This document shows, piece after piece, positions 22,180 through 31,177 of a stretch of 41,374 bases of DNA. Position 1 is the first letter of the stretch. Each line of letters opens with the position of its first letter. The notes beneath the pieces are model-generated. The model searched no databases, was not told the DNA's origin, and saw only the letters and a program-made list of their open reading frames with translations. Source of the DNA: CAIXLI01 sp964587125 (GTDB lineage: Bacteria; Pseudomonadota; Alphaproteobacteria; UBA9219); NCBI GenBank assembly GCA_964587125.1, contig CAZPKC010000017.1, positions 1 through 41,374 on the forward strand. The letters are read 5' to 3'. A program made the translations under genes and the position numbers.

Positions 22180-23631
22180 ATGGCATACGTAACGGGCACG
22201 ACGGGCGAATGGGAAATGGTGATCGGGCTGGAAGTTCACGCTCAGGTCATTTCCAATTCCAAATTGTTTTCGGGCGCATCGACAACGTTCGGCGCCGCGC
22301 CCAACGCACAAGTCAGCACGGTCGATGCGGCCTTCCCCGGCATGTTGCCCGTTTTGAACGAATACTGCGTCGAACAAGCGGTGCGGACGGGATTGGGATT
22401 GAAAGCCCAAATCAACATGACCTCCGTCTTCGACCGCAAGAATTATTTCTACGCCGATTTGCCCGCCGGATACCAAATCAGCCAGTTCACGCAGCCTATC
22501 GTCGGCAAGGGCGAAATTCTGCTCGATTTGGCGAACGGAGAAACGCGGAACGTCGGCATCACGCGCCTGCACTTGGAGCAGGACGCGGGCAAGAGCATGC
22601 ACGACCAAAGTCCCAATGAAACTTACGTCGATTTGAACCGATGCGGCGTCGCGTTGATGGAAATCGTATCCGAACCCGACATGCGCTCGGGCGAGGAAGC
22701 GGGCGCTTACTTGAAAAAACTGCGCGCGATTTTGCGGTACTTGGGGACGTGCGACGGAAATATGGAGGAAGGCTCGATGCGCTGCGACGTGAATTTGTCA
22801 ATGCGGCGCAAGGGCGACGAGAAGCTCGGCACGCGCTGCGAGATCAAGAACGTCAACTCGATCAAATTCGTGATGCAGGCGATCGAGTACGAGGCGCAGA
22901 GGCAGGTCGAAGTTCTGGAAGGCGGCGGAAGAATCGAGCAGGAAACGCGCCTCTGGGACACCGGAAAAGGCGTCACGCGCAGCATGAGGTCCAAGGAAAA
23001 CGCCCACGATTACCGCTATTTCCCCGATCCGGATTTACTGCCTCTCAAGCTCGACCCCAAAATGGTCGAACGCGTGAAAAAAACGTTGCCCGAATTGCCG
23101 GATGAGAAGAAAGCAAGGTTTATAAGCGAATATGGATTAAAGCCTTACGATGCGAGCGTGCTGGTGGCGGAAAAAGCCTCGGCGGATTATTTCGAAAAAG
23201 TCGCAAAAGGACGCGACGGAAAACTGGCGGCGAATTGGGTGACGGGAGAATTGTTCGGCGCTTTGAACAAAATGGGCAAAGGCATCGAAGACAGTCCCGT
23301 TTCCGCCGAGGCTTTAGGCGAATTGGTCGGCCTTATCAGCGATCAGACGATTTCGGGCCGCATTGCGAAGGACGTATTCGAGGAAATGCTGAAATCCGGA
23401 AAATCCGCCGCGACGATTGTCGAAGAAAAAGGCCTGAAGCAAGTCACGGACACCGGCGCGATTGAAAAAGCTATTGACGAAATCCTCGCCAAAAACGCCG
23501 ACAAGGTCGCGGAATACAAATCCGGCAAGGACAAATTGTTCGGCTTCTTCGTCGGCCAAGTCATGAAAAGTACGGGGGGAAAGGCAAACCCCGCGATGCT
23601 GAATGATCTTTTGAAGAAAAAATTGGCATAG
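22180..23631 (+). CDS. gatB: Aspartyl/glutamyl-tRNA amidotransferase subunit B
   Basis: A 483-residue subunit that activates the Glu/Asp carboxyl of misacylated tRNA with ATP. Key family blocks: GLEVHAQV near the start, FDRKNYFYADLPAGYQISQ, the ELGTRCEIKNVNS-type segment (here KLGTRCEIKNVNS), RSKENAHDYRYFPDPDLLP, and a C-terminal YqeY-like domain ending GKANPAMLNDLLKKKL that contacts the tRNA. It follows gatA by four bases, so translation is probably coupled. A second ATG a few codons in (near 22216) is less likely as the start. Confidence 0.97.
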   Translation: MAYVTGTTGEWEMVIGLEVHAQVISNSKLFSGASTTFGAAPNAQVSTVDAAFPGMLPVLNEYCVEQAVRTGLGLKAQINMTSVFDRKNYFYADLPAGYQISQFTQPIVGKGEILLDLANGETRNVGITRLHLEQDAGKSMHDQSPNETYVDLNRCGVALMEIVSEPDMRSGEEAGAYLKKLRAILRYLGTCDGNMEEGSMRCDVNLSMRRKGDEKLGTRCEIKNVNSIKFVMQAIEYEAQRQVEVLEGGGRIEQETRLWDTGKGVTRSMRSKENAHDYRYFPDPDLLPLKLDPKMVERVKKTLPELPDEKKARFISEYGLKPYDASVLVAEKASADYFEKVAKGRDGKLAANWVTGELFGALNKMGKGIEDSPVSAEALGELVGLISDQTISGRIAKDVFEEMLKSGKSAATIVEEKGLKQVTDTGAIEKAIDEILAKNADKVAEYKSGKDKLFGFFVGQVMKSTGGKANPAMLNDLLKKKLA

Positions 23632-23647
23632 GCGGCAAGGAGTATTT

Positions 23648-24157
23648 ATGCGAAAGGATGTTTCTTTCCGAAAGGCTTTGCCTGAAGATATAGATACTTT
23701 AAGCGCATTTATTTTTGAACATGGGGTGAATTCTTGGAACTATCTTCCGAAGGATTCAGTTCTTGCTCATCTTGCTTCCATCGCATCAAACGACGTTGAG
23801 GGCATTGTTGCCGAGCGAAACGGAGAGATTCTGGGCTTTACGACATTTGAAGCCTCAAGTTTTTTTGCCGCCTACCAGCCTCCAGAACGGAAATCTCTCC
23901 GGCACGGATATATCTGCGAAGTTGTGGTTCATCGCGCTTTCGTTGGACAAGGAATCGGAACGCGTTTGTTGCAAGAGGCTGTCAATAATTTGCGTCGGAA
24001 AGGCTTTTCGGACATCTACGCGGATCGGCACGAAGAAAACATGGCTTCGGCAGGAATGATGAAGAAAGCGGGATTTGTCGAAATCGACACATTTAGCGAT
24101 TTAAAGCGCAGAGAATCCGGTTCGCGTCGCACGACTGTTTGCCGATATGCCAAATGA
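23648..24157 (+). CDS. GNAT-family N-acetyltransferase
   Basis: A 169-residue acetyltransferase of the GNAT fold, 16 bases after gatB with AAGGAG before ATG 23648. It starts with VSFRKALPEDIDTL. Strand 4 and the acetyl-CoA loop appear as GYICEVVVHRAFVGQGIGTRLL, where QGIGTR fits the Q/RxxGxG/A pyrophosphate-binding motif. RHEENMASAGMMKKAGFVE is the family C-terminal part. It resembles the phosphinothricin/L-amino-acid acetyltransferase group, but the substrate cannot be read from sequence. Its lower GC than gatB suggests it joined the operon later. Confidence 0.85.
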   Translation: MRKDVSFRKALPEDIDTLSAFIFEHGVNSWNYLPKDSVLAHLASIASNDVEGIVAERNGEILGFTTFEASSFFAAYQPPERKSLRHGYICEVVVHRAFVGQGIGTRLLQEAVNNLRRKGFSDIYADRHEENMASAGMMKKAGFVEIDTFSDLKRRESGSRRTTVCRYAK

Positions 24158-24233
24158 AAGATCGAAGTGACGATTCTATTTGAAAAGATCACGCTCTGGT
24201 CTAGAAATACGAAGACAGTTTAAGGATTATTCG

Positions 24234-25205
24234 ATGACCCCCAAAACACAACCAACGCCAGCCGAGATTGGGATGCCCGACACTTCCGTCTCCGTCCGCG
24301 ATGTTTTCGAGATCGAGAGCGATTGGAAAGTTCCGGCTTTTCTGCATTCCTCCGAGCACGTGCCGGAGATCGACACCGCGTATCGCTTCGATCCCGATAC
24401 GACGCTTGCGATTTTGGCGGGTTTCGCGTTCAACCGGCGCGTTTTGATTCAGGGCTATCACGGCACGGGCAAATCCACGCACATCGAGCAAGTCGCGGCG
24501 CGGCTCAACTGGCCCTGCATCCGCATCAACCTCGACAGCCACATCAGCCGCATCGATTTGATCGGCAAGGACGCGATCGTCCTGAAAGACGGCAAGCAGG
24601 TCACGGAATTCCGCGAAGGCTTGCTGCCTTGGGCGTTGCAACGCGCGTGCGCCTTGGTGTTCGACGAATACGACGCGGGACGGCCCGACGTGATGTTCGT
24701 CATTCAGCGCGTTTTGGAAGTCGAGGGAAAACTGACGCTGCTCGACCAAAACCGCGTCATCACGCCGCATGAGGGATTCCGGCTGTTCGCAACGTCCAAC
24801 ACCGTGGGCCTCGGCGATACGACCGGGCTCTACCACGGAACGCACGCGCTCAATCAGGGGCAGCTCGACCGTTGGAACATCGTCGCGACGCTCAATTATC
24901 TTCCTCCTTCGGAAGAAGAAGCGATTGTGGCGGCAAAGGTTCCGTCGTTCGCCGCGTCCGATAAAAAGGAAACGCTGAAAGGAATGGTCGCGCTTGCGAA
25001 CCTGACGCGGCAAAGCTTCATGCAGGGCGATATCTCGACCGTCATGTCGCCGCGCACCGTCATCACGTGGGCGGAGAATTTCGATATTTTCAAGGATTTG
25101 GGCGCGGCGTTCCGTTTGAGCTTTCTCAACAAATGCGACGAAACCGAACGCGCTGCCGTCGCCGAACTTTATCAACGCGCGATGGGAACGGAATTGGCGC
25201 TATGA
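24234..25205 (+). CDS. cobS: Cobaltochelatase subunit CobS
   Basis: A 323-residue AAA+ ATPase of the aerobic cobaltochelatase (CobNST), which inserts cobalt into hydrogenobyrinic acid a,c-diamide during cobalamin synthesis. Walker A is GYHGTGKST (residues 74-82) and Walker B lies in CALVFDEYDAGRPD. The family strings RFDPDTTLAILAGFAFNRR, INLDSHISRIDLIGKD, GLGDTTGLYHGT and LNQGQLDRWNIV are strongly conserved in alphaproteobacterial CobS. ATG 24234 follows TAAGGATT. CobT, normally the next gene, is absent; instead the stop overlaps the start of nth in ATGA. No other cobalamin gene is in the window. Confidence 0.93.
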   Translation: MTPKTQPTPAEIGMPDTSVSVRDVFEIESDWKVPAFLHSSEHVPEIDTAYRFDPDTTLAILAGFAFNRRVLIQGYHGTGKSTHIEQVAARLNWPCIRINLDSHISRIDLIGKDAIVLKDGKQVTEFREGLLPWALQRACALVFDEYDAGRPDVMFVIQRVLEVEGKLTLLDQNRVITPHEGFRLFATSNTVGLGDTTGLYHGTHALNQGQLDRWNIVATLNYLPPSEEEAIVAAKVPSFAASDKKETLKGMVALANLTRQSFMQGDISTVMSPRTVITWAENFDIFKDLGAAFRLSFLNKCDETERAAVAELYQRAMGTELAL

Positions 25206-25834
25206 AGCCCGCCGATATCGATGAATTCTTCCGCCGCTTGTCCGAAGCCAATCCGGAGCCGAAAACGGAATTGGATTACGTCAACGGCTATACATTTCTG
25301 GTCGCGGTCGTTTTGTCGGCGCAGACGACGGACAAAGGCGTGAATAAAGCGACCGCCGCGTTGTTTAAAAAAGTCAAAACGCCGCAAGAGATGCTAAAGC
25401 TCGGCGAGCGCGGCTTGAAAAAATACATCAAGACGATCGGGCTTTATAACGCGAAGGCGAAAAACATCATCGCGCTGTCTAAGGCGCTTATCGAAAAATT
25501 CGGCGGAGAGATTCCGAAAACACGCGAGGAATTGCAAAGCCTTCCTGGCGTGGGGCGCAAAACCGCGAACGTTATTTTAAATGCGTTTTTCGGAAAACCC
25601 GTCATTGCGGTCGATAGGCACGTGCTTCGCGTCGCCAATCGCACAGGGCTTGCCAAAGGCGAAACGCCGGAGGAAATCGAGGAGCAATTGACGCGCGTTA
25701 TCCCTCAAAAATGGCTCAACCACGCGCATCATTGGCTCGTTTTGCACGGGCGTTATGTCTGCACCGCGCGCGCGCCCAAATGCCCCGCGTGCCCCGTCAA
25801 AGACCTATGTGCTTATAAAGAAAAGACAAAATAG
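25202..25834 (+). CDS. nth: Endonuclease III (base-excision repair glycosylase/AP lyase)
   Basis: A 210-residue enzyme removing oxidised pyrimidines. The helix-hairpin-helix is LPGVGRKTANVILNAFF, containing the catalytic Lys; the catalytic Asp is in AVDRHVLRVANR. The C-terminal 4Fe-4S cluster is CTARAPKCPACPVKDLC with the C-X6-C-X2-C-X5-C spacing. Start ATG 25202 overlaps the CobS stop, implying translational coupling. Length is as in E. coli Nth. A longer frame from 25067 overlaps cobS and is rejected. Confidence 0.97.
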   Translation: MKPADIDEFFRRLSEANPEPKTELDYVNGYTFLVAVVLSAQTTDKGVNKATAALFKKVKTPQEMLKLGERGLKKYIKTIGLYNAKAKNIIALSKALIEKFGGEIPKTREELQSLPGVGRKTANVILNAFFGKPVIAVDRHVLRVANRTGLAKGETPEEIEEQLTRVIPQKWLNHAHHWLVLHGRYVCTARAPKCPACPVKDLCAYKEKTK

Positions 25835-25899
25835 GATTTGGTTTCATCAAATTCGTGGATATACTGCGAACTCATTTCAAGAATAATTTGGAGAAGGTT

Positions 25900-26184
25900 A
25901 TGGAAAGAAAAAATAAAGATTATCTCATTTCCGGATTTTGGTTTGCGGGTTCCGTCTTAACCAGCACCGTTTCGATCATCAATTTTGTCGTTCGTCATTC
26001 GGCCTTAGCCAATGTCGCATCCACATTGTTCGGCATCGCCGCTTTCGGAAGCGCCTATCTTACGATTGGATATTGGAGCCTCGCCGAACGGGAAATAACA
26101 AAAGGCGATCAAAAGCCCGACGCGCGGGGCGATGCGCTTAATGCCAAGCCGGATAATCCGAAAAATCTCGATAACGATAAATAA
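25900..26184 (+). CDS. Small membrane protein, two predicted spans
   Basis: The 94-residue product starts at ATG 25900, which has GGAGAAGG directly upstream; a GTG at 25855 would add 15 residues without a ribosome site. Two hydrophobic segments (about residues 8-31 and 38-58: FWFAGSVLTSTVSIINFVV and ASTLFGIAAFGSAYLTIGY) are followed by a charged, Asp/Asn/Lys-rich cytoplasmic-type tail. I do not recognise the family. It is 65 bases after nth and may be on the same transcript. A 22-bp palindrome follows its stop. Confidence 0.6.
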   Translation: MERKNKDYLISGFWFAGSVLTSTVSIINFVVRHSALANVASTLFGIAAFGSAYLTIGYWSLAEREITKGDQKPDARGDALNAKPDNPKNLDNDK

Positions 26185-26200
26185 CCGTGAAAAGAAAACG

Positions 26201-26222
26201 GCGAAACCGCGCGCGGTTTCGC
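26201..26222. repeat. Perfect 22-bp palindrome
   Basis: GCGAAACCGCG followed by its exact reverse complement CGCGGTTTCGC. It lies 16 bases past a gene end and could act as a strong hairpin in either strand's RNA, but plus-strand sequence after it has no U-run, so it is not a standard terminator. On the minus strand a T-rich stretch follows. Confidence 0.6.
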
Positions 26223-26345
26223 GGGGATAAATTTAAAACCAAAGAGATGTTTGGTTAATATCGGCGTGAGGTTTTAAAATGGCTTTTGCCGCGCATGGGA
26301 ATATAATGCTGGCATAAATCTTTGGATGATTTCCGGAGGGTAGAA

Positions 26346-26705
26346 ATGGCAATAAGAATTGTTGGCCATCCTGAGCTTGATGAAGATTACTCGCATTTTA
26401 TACGCAAAACTGAAACGGCATCTCTTGGTTGGTTTGCCGCTACCGCAGCATGCTTCATCCCATTAATCGGTATTGCGACTTGCGATAAAGTTCCGACCCC
26501 TTTTCGCATAGCAGCGGCCGCACTAACCGTTGGAATGGTTCTTACCACGGCTAAAGCTTTTCATTTATGCGCGCGATATTCCAAGCGTCAGTGGGCATTG
26601 AATAATGATGAAGCCGGCGGTTTTGGTCAGCTCAAAGTTAAAAAACAATACGAAAGTGGTATAAACACACTGTGGGCAAGGTTTGTGACGGAACTCCACA
26701 TATAG
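26346..26705 (+). CDS. Small membrane protein, two predicted spans
   Basis: A 119-residue protein from ATG 26346, placed by GGAGGG seven bases upstream. The N-terminus is hydrophilic (IVGHPELDEDYSHFIRK), then two hydrophobic segments follow (about residues 31-48, LGWFAATAACFIPLIGIA, and 58-77, FRIAAAALTVGMVLTTAKAF). The C-terminus is basic and polar. No known domain is recognised. It is less GC-rich than its neighbours and stops 9 bases from the convergent chvG stop. Confidence 0.62.
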   Translation: MAIRIVGHPELDEDYSHFIRKTETASLGWFAATAACFIPLIGIATCDKVPTPFRIAAAALTVGMVLTTAKAFHLCARYSKRQWALNNDEAGGFGQLKVKKQYESGINTLWARFVTELHI

Positions 26706-26714
26706 AAACGCCTT

Positions 26715-28397
26715 CTACCCCTCCATCGCCGGAATCTGGACGATGAATTTTGCGCCGAGGATGTTTCCTTTTTCGTCTCGGCGGTTTTCGGCCCAAATGC
26801 GGCCTCTGTGCGCCTCGATGATTTGCTTCGAGATGCTAAGCCCCAACCCGGAATGGATGCCGAATTTTTCCGACCTCGGGCGTTCGCTGTAAAAACGGTC
26901 GAAAATGGCTTCAAGCTTGTTTTCGGGAATGCCCGGGCCGTTGTCCTCGATCTCGACCTGAACATAGGCTCCGGCGCGAACGGCGGAAAGCCTGACCGGT
27001 TTGTCGGCGGGCGAAAACGACAGCGCATTGTCGAGCAAATTCTGGAACACCTGCACCAAACGCCCTCTCACGCCCGCGACGCATAAAGCTTCTCCCGTCG
27101 TTTGTATGGCGATGCGCGGCTGTTGCCCGTCTTTGGCGTCGTTCAGGCGATAATAACTTTCCATGTGCTTCAAGATCGCGCCGATATCCACGGCTGCGAA
27201 TTCCGCGCGCCCCAGTTCGGCGTCGAGGCGCGAGGCGCTTGAAATATCGGTGATAAGGCGCGTCATCCGGTCCACGTCGTCGCGGATAATCAGCATCAGT
27301 TTCTTCTGCGCGGCGTGATCCGAGACGCGCTCGACCGTTTCGACCGCGCTGCGCAAAGAGGTCAGCGGATTTTTCAGTTCGTGCGCGACATCGGCGGCGA
27401 AATGCTCGATATCGCCGACTCTTTTCGCCAAAGCCGCCGTCAAAGCCCTCAACGCGCCCGACAGATCGCCGATTTCGTCGTGGCGCGCCGTCATGTCGGG
27501 AAGAACGTCGTCGCGCAAAAGAGTCGAGATGCCCGAAATTCCCGCCTGATCAGTCTGCCCTCGGCGCAGAATTTCGGCCGCCTGCGCAAGCTGCCTTAAC
27601 GGATGCGCAATCGCGCGGGCGAGATAAAACGACAGCAAAATCGTGACGCCGAGCGTAAGGGAGAAAATCTGCAGGATGTTGATGCGCACCGCGTAAATGG
27701 CGCGGTCGATCGATGCGTCGGAACGCGACATTGTTACCGCGCCGAAAATGCGATGCGCGTGCGTAACCGGCACGGATGCTGCCAAAATCAGGCCGCCTTT
27801 CGTGAGACTCCAGACCTGCGTCGCGTTTTCTCCCTTCAGCGCGCGCGCCGTCACGTTCGTCAGGCTGGTGCGCTGCATGGCCTCGCTGAAAGGAGGATAG
27901 ACGCGGCGTTCGTGAATCAGATCGATGGCGTCGAACACGGCGGCGATCGCGCGCGCGCCCCAACTGGCGGGAACGTCGTCTTCGGCGCCCGGATCGTCGG
28001 CCTGCGCGCGCCCGCCTTTATCGGCGAGAAGGTAGCGGCTGTCGGCCAGAAGCGTTTCCTGCGCGCTGAACAGGCGCGTCCTGTTTTCCGTTTCTTCCGC
28101 CAAACGCTTGACCATCATGCGCCCCAGAAGCGGCGACAGGATTCTCTGGTCGTTTCTGTCAACGACAATGGCGTTTTCGGCGACGGCGCTGGCGACAAGG
28201 CGCGCCTGCGACAGCATTTCCTTAAGCTCGGTCGCGATGATGCGGTCCTGATAGTTTCCCAGATACAAAAGGCCGCCGACCAAAATCGCCAAGGCCATGA
28301 CGTTGACCGCGAGAATGCGCAACGTCAATGGCGACACCGCGCGCGGAGGACGCATTCCGCCGCCGAGATTAGCCGTTCCTTCGTTTTTGGGGATCAT
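26715..28397 (-). CDS. chvG: ChvG-type sensor histidine kinase
   Basis: A 560-residue (ATG 28397; TTG 28406 is the alternative) membrane sensor kinase. Two membrane helices flank a periplasmic region of about 200 residues: ILAVNVMALAILVGGLLYL near residue 30 and ILQIFSLTLGVTILLSFYL near 250. Then come HAMP (LARAIAHPLRQLAQA), the phospho-acceptor site DVAHELKNPLTSLRS, and the ATPase part with NLLDNALSFSP, DNGPGIP and GLGLSISKQI. ChvG/ExoS senses acidity and envelope stress and controls surface polysaccharide, motility and host interaction genes in alphaproteobacteria. It follows chvI by a few bases, so the pair is co-transcribed. The usual downstream hprK is not here. Confidence 0.93.
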   Translation of the reverse strand: MIPKNEGTANLGGGMRPPRAVSPLTLRILAVNVMALAILVGGLLYLGNYQDRIIATELKEMLSQARLVASAVAENAIVVDRNDQRILSPLLGRMMVKRLAEETENRTRLFSAQETLLADSRYLLADKGGRAQADDPGAEDDVPASWGARAIAAVFDAIDLIHERRVYPPFSEAMQRTSLTNVTARALKGENATQVWSLTKGGLILAASVPVTHAHRIFGAVTMSRSDASIDRAIYAVRINILQIFSLTLGVTILLSFYLARAIAHPLRQLAQAAEILRRGQTDQAGISGISTLLRDDVLPDMTARHDEIGDLSGALRALTAALAKRVGDIEHFAADVAHELKNPLTSLRSAVETVERVSDHAAQKKLMLIIRDDVDRMTRLITDISSASRLDAELGRAEFAAVDIGAILKHMESYYRLNDAKDGQQPRIAIQTTGEALCVAGVRGRLVQVFQNLLDNALSFSPADKPVRLSAVRAGAYVQVEIEDNGPGIPENKLEAIFDRFYSERPRSEKFGIHSGLGLSISKQIIEAHRGRIWAENRRDEKGNILGAKFIVQIPAMEG

Positions 28398-28409
28398 GGA
28401 AAGCAAAGG

Positions 28410-29111
28410 TCACTCTTTAAATCTGTAGCCGACGCCGTACAACGTTTCGATTTGCGAGAAATCGGGATCGATATCCCTGAACTTCTTTCTAAGGCGCTTG
28501 ACGTGGCTGTCGATCGTGCGGTCGTCAACGTAAATCGCTTCGCCGTAAGCGGCGTCCATCAACTGGTCGCGGTTTTTGACGTGCCCGGGACGCTGTGCCA
28601 GAGCCTTGACGAGAAGAAACTCGGTGACGGTCAGTTCGACGGGCTTTCCTTTCCACGTGCAAACGTGCCGCGCGTTATCCAGCATCATGTCGCCGCGCGT
28701 AAGGATCGAAGCGGGATCGCTATTCGCCGGTTGCTGGCGCGCCTGCTCGCGGCGCAAAAGGGCGCGGATGCGCTCGACCAACAGGCGCTGCGAAAAAGGC
28801 TTTTTGATGTAATCGTCCGCGCCCATGCGCAGGCCCATGATTTCGTCGATCTCTTCGTCCTTCGAGGTCAGGAAAATCACGGGCATATGCAGCGTCGCGG
28901 CGCCCTGCCTTAGGCGTTGCAGAAGCTCTATGCCGTTCAGACGCGGCATCTTGATGTCGAGGACGGCCAAATCCGCCGGACGCTGGGACAGATCGCGCAA
29001 AGCCTCGTCGCCGTCGGGATAAGCGCGGACGCTGAACCCCTCGGCCTCAAGAGCCATTTGCACCGACGTCAGGATATTCCGGTCGTCGTCGACCAGAGCG
29101 ATTTGCGGCAT
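28410..29111 (-). CDS. chvI: ChvI-type response regulator
   Basis: A 233-residue OmpR-class regulator partnered with ChvG. The receiver domain shows the acidic cluster LVDDD, the phosphorylated Asp52 in AVLDIKMPRLNG, and the conserved Lys in VIFLTSKDEE. The C-terminal winged helix contains TEFLLVKALAQRPG and the recognition part DDRTIDSHVKRLRKKFRDID. ATG 29111 has CAGGAGTTTTC upstream; a frame reaching 29240 runs into non-coding DNA. The stop nearly touches the chvG start. Phosphorylated ChvI activates or represses envelope genes. Confidence 0.96.
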   Translation of the reverse strand: MPQIALVDDDRNILTSVQMALEAEGFSVRAYPDGDEALRDLSQRPADLAVLDIKMPRLNGIELLQRLRQGAATLHMPVIFLTSKDEEIDEIMGLRMGADDYIKKPFSQRLLVERIRALLRREQARQQPANSDPASILTRGDMMLDNARHVCTWKGKPVELTVTEFLLVKALAQRPGHVKNRDQLMDAAYGEAIYVDDRTIDSHVKRLRKKFRDIDPDFSQIETLYGVGYRFKE

Positions 29112-29268
29112 GAAAACTCCTGTCTCTTCATTTTGCGGGGAAGACTGGAAGAAAGAACCTAGCTTCAAACGTGTTGCCAGAGAGGCAAAATTAAGGCTTT
29201 TTCGCGGAAAAGGCCAGAAGCGAAGGCCCTTTGCGCTCAAAGGCTTGAAAACAGCAGCTTTATTGATG

Positions 29269-29964
29269 TCACGCAGGCACGTTTGCCGGATGCACGTAAT
29301 TCTTTCCCATTCCGACCAGAATATTGGAGAGAAGAAGCGTTGCTTTTTCTTCGCTTAAAATTTCCGTTATGCTTTTTTTGTTTTTCACAAAACAATTATA
29401 AATTTTTTCCGTAGCCAACTGTTCCGCCCCGTCCTCGGGTTTTTCGAGCGGTAAAATCAGGTCGTTGGGGCCTTCGAAGATGCCTTTTTCGGCTCTCTTG
29501 AGAGCGTTATCGAAAACGATCCGCCCAACATCCCGTCCAAGCGAACGGAAGAGTTCTTTCTCGACTTTCGCGAACGTTTCGAGAATATCTTTTTTAGCCG
29601 GAGCGCTTACATCGTCGCGCAAAGCTTCTTTCAGTTTCGAGGCAACAACGTCGGTTTTAGGAATGGATATGTAAAGGACATGTCTTTTTTTATGAAATCT
29701 GGCGTGGAGACTTTTTGTTTCAGAATTAATCCCGATTTTCGTTAAACGGTTTCTATATTTCTCAATAGCTTTTCGAGCGTCTTCTATGGCCGTTGTTTTC
29801 TCGCCGATTCCGTACACTGCCTCGATTTCCATATATATTTCAACGAAATCGTCGAGGTTAAAAGATGGACTGACGGGCGCATGCCCCGTCAACTCTTTGA
29901 ACGGTTTTAAATGGACATCCCCAAGGGCTATGCAATCTTTCCGCATTTCTTCAAAAATCAACAT
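29269..29964 (-). CDS. Hypothetical protein, 231 residues
   Basis: Not recognised. ATG 29964 is preceded by GGAG (ATGGAGATTAGCG). The protein is soluble and mostly helical, rich in Lys, Glu and Ala. Visible stretches include NLDDFVEIYMEIEAVYGIG, DARKAIEKYRNRL and KDILETFAKVEKELFRSL, which suggest a helical bundle or coiled-coil, and LPLEKPEDGAEQL near residue 185. There is no signal or membrane segment. Low GC content compared with chvI suggests an acquired gene. It shares its strand with chvI-chvG but is separated by 157 bases. Confidence 0.6.
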   Translation of the reverse strand: MLIFEEMRKDCIALGDVHLKPFKELTGHAPVSPSFNLDDFVEIYMEIEAVYGIGEKTTAIEDARKAIEKYRNRLTKIGINSETKSLHARFHKKRHVLYISIPKTDVVASKLKEALRDDVSAPAKKDILETFAKVEKELFRSLGRDVGRIVFDNALKRAEKGIFEGPNDLILPLEKPEDGAEQLATEKIYNCFVKNKKSITEILSEEKATLLLSNILVGMGKNYVHPANVPA

Positions 29965-30278
29965 CGCTAATCTCCATCAAAAAATCGGCATAAAATATGA
30001 ACGAATGTCAGGTTATAGCTTCATGTCGCGACAATAAAATGGTTAAATTACTTTCATCTTCCGGACAATCGCTATGGTTAGCGGCGCAAAACGAATTTTT
30101 TCTATTATTTCAATGTGTTGGAAAGGGTTGAAAACGATTTGGCGCGAAGAAAAATGAATTTCTTGCGGAGAAACGCATGGTTCGTGTTATATCACCCGCA
30201 GAATAGATTCGTATCAGGCGCACGTAATATGCCGCATTCCTCCTTCTCCGTAAAATAACAGAAAATCAGGAGAGCCCC
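29965..30278. other. Intergenic region between divergent 29269 gene and olsB
   Basis: No gene can be supported in these 314 bases. Only a nine-codon frame (from near 30178, MVRVISPAE) follows a GGAG-like site, and I give it no weight. The region should carry promoters for both divergent genes. The ribosome site AGGAGAG of olsB is at its right end. Confidence 0.55.
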
Positions 30279-31145
30279 ATGTCTGCAGCCTTGCATACGC
30301 TCAAAGAGAGCGCCAATCCCGACCTACGTCTCGGCAGCCTCGAAGTCCGTCTCGCCCAAACGGACGAAGATGTCTTTTCCGCGCAGGAGTTGCGCTACAA
30401 AACGTTTTACGAAGAAATGGGCGCGAAGCCGACGCCGGAGATGGCAAGACTGCGCCGCGATTTCGACAAGCACGACGAATTCTGCGATCATCTTTTGCTG
30501 GTCGACCACGCGCGCAAGAACAAAAATGCCGTCATCGGAACCTATCGCCTGATCCGCAAAAGCGCCGCCGAAAAATGCGGCGGCTTTTATTCAAGTTCGG
30601 AATACGATATCTCGCGCCTGATCGCCTACCCGGGCGAAATCCTCGAATTGGGGCGTTCCTGCATCGATTCCGAATACCGCACCGGCCCCGTCATGCAGTT
30701 GCTGTGGCGCGGATTGGGGATATACGTCGCGCGCCATAACGTCGCTTTGATGTTCGGGTGCGCCAGCTTGCCCGGCACGAATCCGGACGCGCTTAAAGTG
30801 CCCTTGTCCTACCTTTACCACCACCATCTGGCCCCGCCCGCGCTGCGCACCAAGGCGTTGCCGGAACGGTACGTCGATATGAAGCTTCTGCCGCGCGAAG
30901 CCTTCGATCCCAACACAGCCTTCGAGGAATTGAGGCTTGATCCGCGCGGCGGCAACAACAGCCTGCCGCCTTTGATCAAGGGATATATCCGCGTCGGCGG
31001 CTTTGTCGGCGACGGCGCCGTAATCGATTATCAGTTCAACACGACGGACATCTGCATCGTCGTCAAAACCGATTTGATGACGCGGCGCTATAAAAAACAT
31101 TATAATTTAGGCGAGGATTCGGAAATCATCCTTCCTATGGATTGA
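30279..31145 (+). CDS. olsB: L-ornithine N(alpha)-acyltransferase OlsB
   Basis: A 288-residue acyltransferase of the hemolysin/GNAT-like (Acetyltransf_5) group. It joins a 3-hydroxyacyl chain from acyl carrier protein to ornithine, giving lyso-ornithine lipid, first step of this phosphorus-free membrane lipid. Markers: EVRLAQTDEDVFSAQELRY at the start, LLLVDH, ELGRSCIDSEYRTGPVMQ, and PLIKGYIRVGGFVGDGAV toward the end. ATG 30279 has CAGGAGAG. The next gene encodes the second acyltransferase, as in known olsBA operons. Ornithine-lipid synthesis in some alphaproteobacteria increases under phosphate limitation or acid; no regulatory site is visible here. Confidence 0.9.
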   Translation: MSAALHTLKESANPDLRLGSLEVRLAQTDEDVFSAQELRYKTFYEEMGAKPTPEMARLRRDFDKHDEFCDHLLLVDHARKNKNAVIGTYRLIRKSAAEKCGGFYSSSEYDISRLIAYPGEILELGRSCIDSEYRTGPVMQLLWRGLGIYVARHNVALMFGCASLPGTNPDALKVPLSYLYHHHLAPPALRTKALPERYVDMKLLPREAFDPNTAFEELRLDPRGGNNSLPPLIKGYIRVGGFVGDGAVIDYQFNTTDICIVVKTDLMTRRYKKHYNLGEDSEIILPMD

Positions 31146-31177
31146 TTTTTATTCCCCTTCTGTGCCACAAACGGCGC

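Noticed and set aside
27603..28913. Plus-strand frame of 436 codons opposite chvG and chvI
   Set aside because: Antisense to two convincing genes, Arg/Gln-rich, no domain.
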